Positions 62,415-64,000 of a stretch of DNA of 64,000 nucleotides are shown here, piece by piece (positions within the stretch are counted from its first letter, which is position 1; each line of letters begins with the position of its first letter). A program made the translations under genes and the position numbers. The stretch lies in NCBI GenBank assembly GCA_963573385.1, contig CAUYLG010047118.1, positions 122,379 to 186,378 on the forward strand. Direction: 5' to 3'. The notes below the pieces were generated by a model. That model was not told where the DNA came from and ran no database searches. It saw nothing but the letters and a program-made list of their open reading frames with translations. This DNA is from Cacajao melanocephalus. Its lineage: Eukaryota; Chordata; Mammalia; Primates; Pitheciidae.

Positions 62415-62727
62415 CAGGGACAGGGTGCGGTGGCTTACGCCTGTAATCCCAGCACTTTGGGCAGCTGAGGCAGGCGGATCACTTGAGGTCTGGAGTTTGA
62501 GACCAGCCTAGCCAAGATGGTGAAACCCTGTCTCTACTAAAAGTACCAAAATTAGCCAAGTGTGGTAGCAGGCACCTGTAATCCCAGCTACCTGGGAGGC
62601 AGAGGCACTTTAACCCAGGAGGTGGAGGTTGCAATGAGTCGAGATCACGCCACTGCACTACGGCCTGGGCAACAGAGTGAGACACCATCTCAAAACAAAC
62701 AAACAGACAGACAGCAGCAACAACAAA
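62415..62727 (+). mobile_element. Full-length Alu
   Basis: Starts CAGGGTGCGGTGGCTTACGC. Both monomers are present, and the tail has ACAGAC and AGCAAC repeats. Confidence 0.92.
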
Positions 62728-63424
62728 CTCCAGCAGAAGCAGGATCCAGTCTGAAATAATCATTCCAGAGCTATCCTGGGGGCTCCTCTGGGTCCTCCAT
62801 TGTGCGCCATACCATGTTGTATACCATTTTGGGTCCATGGACTTACTGATTCAACTATGGCTGAGTCTTAACTGTTAGCTCATTTGCAGCTGCTTCTCTC
62901 CCTTTTCATCCTTTACCCTCCATCTGTCTGTGGTTCTAAATGTCATCAACCCCTATGAAGCACCTACAGAGGTCCCAGGAACAAAGCCCAGCATGTTAGC
63001 CTGACAGGGCAACAGGGTAGAAACAGTGCAGGGAGAATAGTCTAGCAGGAGTGCAGTGACGTCATCCAATTCATTCATTACAAAAATATCTGTCAAGTGC
63101 CAACTCCGGGCATGGCCCTGTGCCAGCCACTACATTATCACACTGCATCTAGAGCTTTAGCTAACAGAACTGTGCAGTCCTGTGCTGAACGTTGAAGAGA
63201 CTATCTACTTATGTATGATGTCAGGACTGCTAGTTGAAACTGTCTCCCCAAGAAAACCGTTTCCAATTTTACAAGATGAAAGCCTGTAGAAAAGCAGATT
63301 TCATTGTGCTGTGATTAAAGACCAAATGCCAGTTAACATCTGCCAAAAGGAGCAAAACATTGAACGTCCATGAATGCCATTCCACATGCTTTTGGAAGCA
63401 GTAGAGTGGTGGATGCCGTCAGGC

Positions 63425-63645
63425 ACACACAGCCCTTGAAGTCAGACATGCCTGGGCCATATCTTACCCCTTCTTGCTGCCAGTGTGAACTTGTAACTCT
63501 CTTAATCTTTACAGGTCTCAGTTTCCTGATTTATACATGGGAATACTAGTACTTCTCAAAGAGATTATGATATTTCAAAATAACAAAGTGCCTAACACAA
63601 TGCTTAGCATAAAGTAAGTGCTCAGTTAAAGGAACATTGCTTATA
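63425..63645 (+). mobile_element. MIR
   Basis: Order of MIR words: GAAGTCAGACATGCCTGGGC, CTCAGTTTCCTGATTTATAC, and a 3' part GTAAGTGCTCAGTTAAAGG. Confidence 0.75.
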
Positions 63646-63689
63646 CTGATGGTCCTTCATACAGGGACAGCATAAGAAGAGAACAAACA

Positions 63690-63835
63690 TGTCTTGAGCA
63701 CCTACTGTAAACCGGTCACCAATGCTCTCATTTGTTCTCATGACAACCCAGTGAAATGGGTCCCGTTATTAATCCCATTTTACAGATTCTGAAACTGAGG
63801 CTTCGAATGCTTCAGTAGGTTGCCCAAGATCAAAC
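63690..63835 (-). mobile_element. MIR or L2-type fragment, minus orientation
   Basis: GAGCACCTACTGTAAACC, then CCATTTTACAGATTCTGAAA and CTGAGGCTTCGAATG are reverse-complement MIR. It lies next to the plus-orientation MIR at 63425. Confidence 0.7.
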
Positions 63836-64000
63836 CGAAATTTTGAGTAAATGCTGAGCAAAAGGAAAACCTGGATAAAAGGTATAAGTGCTAATTTTGC
63901 AACTTTTAAGTCTAAAATTATCTCTAAGTAAATAAATGTGTGTATACAATGTAATATTTTATTTTACCTTATGTCAGTTATGATAAATTATAGTTTTCAA

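Overview
The window is nuclear DNA of a primate. It carries dozens of Alu copies of several ages, including copies with AluY-type diagnostic bases, which points to a catarrhine (Old World monkey or ape). It also holds L1, L2, MIR, MaLR LTR and DNA-transposon remains, and one vertebrate gene with large introns and GT-AG splice sites. I cannot settle the species. A few codons differ from the human protein as I remember it, so a non-human catarrhine is possible.

The only gene I can support is fibulin-7 (FBLN7, also called TM14). It lies on the minus strand and its complete coding sequence is inside the window: ATG at 59219-59217, stop at 11998-11996, eight coding exons over about 47 kb. The exons join without a frame error to 1320 nt, or 439 residues, the length I remember for the family member. 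In order they encode a signal peptide, a coiled coil, a sushi (CCP) module, an EGF-like module, a Cys-containing linker, two calcium-binding EGF modules and the fibulin C-terminal module. A CpG island covers exon 1, and poly(A) signals lie about 0.7-0.8 kb past the stop.

Layout: 1-11300 is intergenic DNA downstream of FBLN7. It has a diverged tandem-like block, an L1 3' end, a solo THE1-type LTR with a nested Alu monomer, an inverted duplication and a Tigger-like element. 11300-12368 is the 3'UTR and last exon. 12369-17915 holds exons 5-7 with short introns. 17916-34087 is introns 4 and 3 around exon 4, with a 2.7-kb antisense L1, L2 and many Alus. 34088-39013 holds exons 3 and 2. 39014-59144 is the 20-kb intron 1, with an Alu cluster, a minisatellite, a long L1M that has taken in Alus and a piggyBac (MER75/PGBD4-type) element, and an expanded Alu tail. 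59145-59660 is the promoter and first exon, and 59700-64000 is upstream flank with MIR and Alu.

The observations most worth checking are a 24-bp tandem duplication of the exon 7 splice donor, an unbroken 49-codon PGBD4-like frame in a piggyBac remnant, a closely matching inverted duplication near 5.1-6.9 kb, and an unassigned block with about 285-bp periodicity at the left edge. I found no undescribed multi-gene system.
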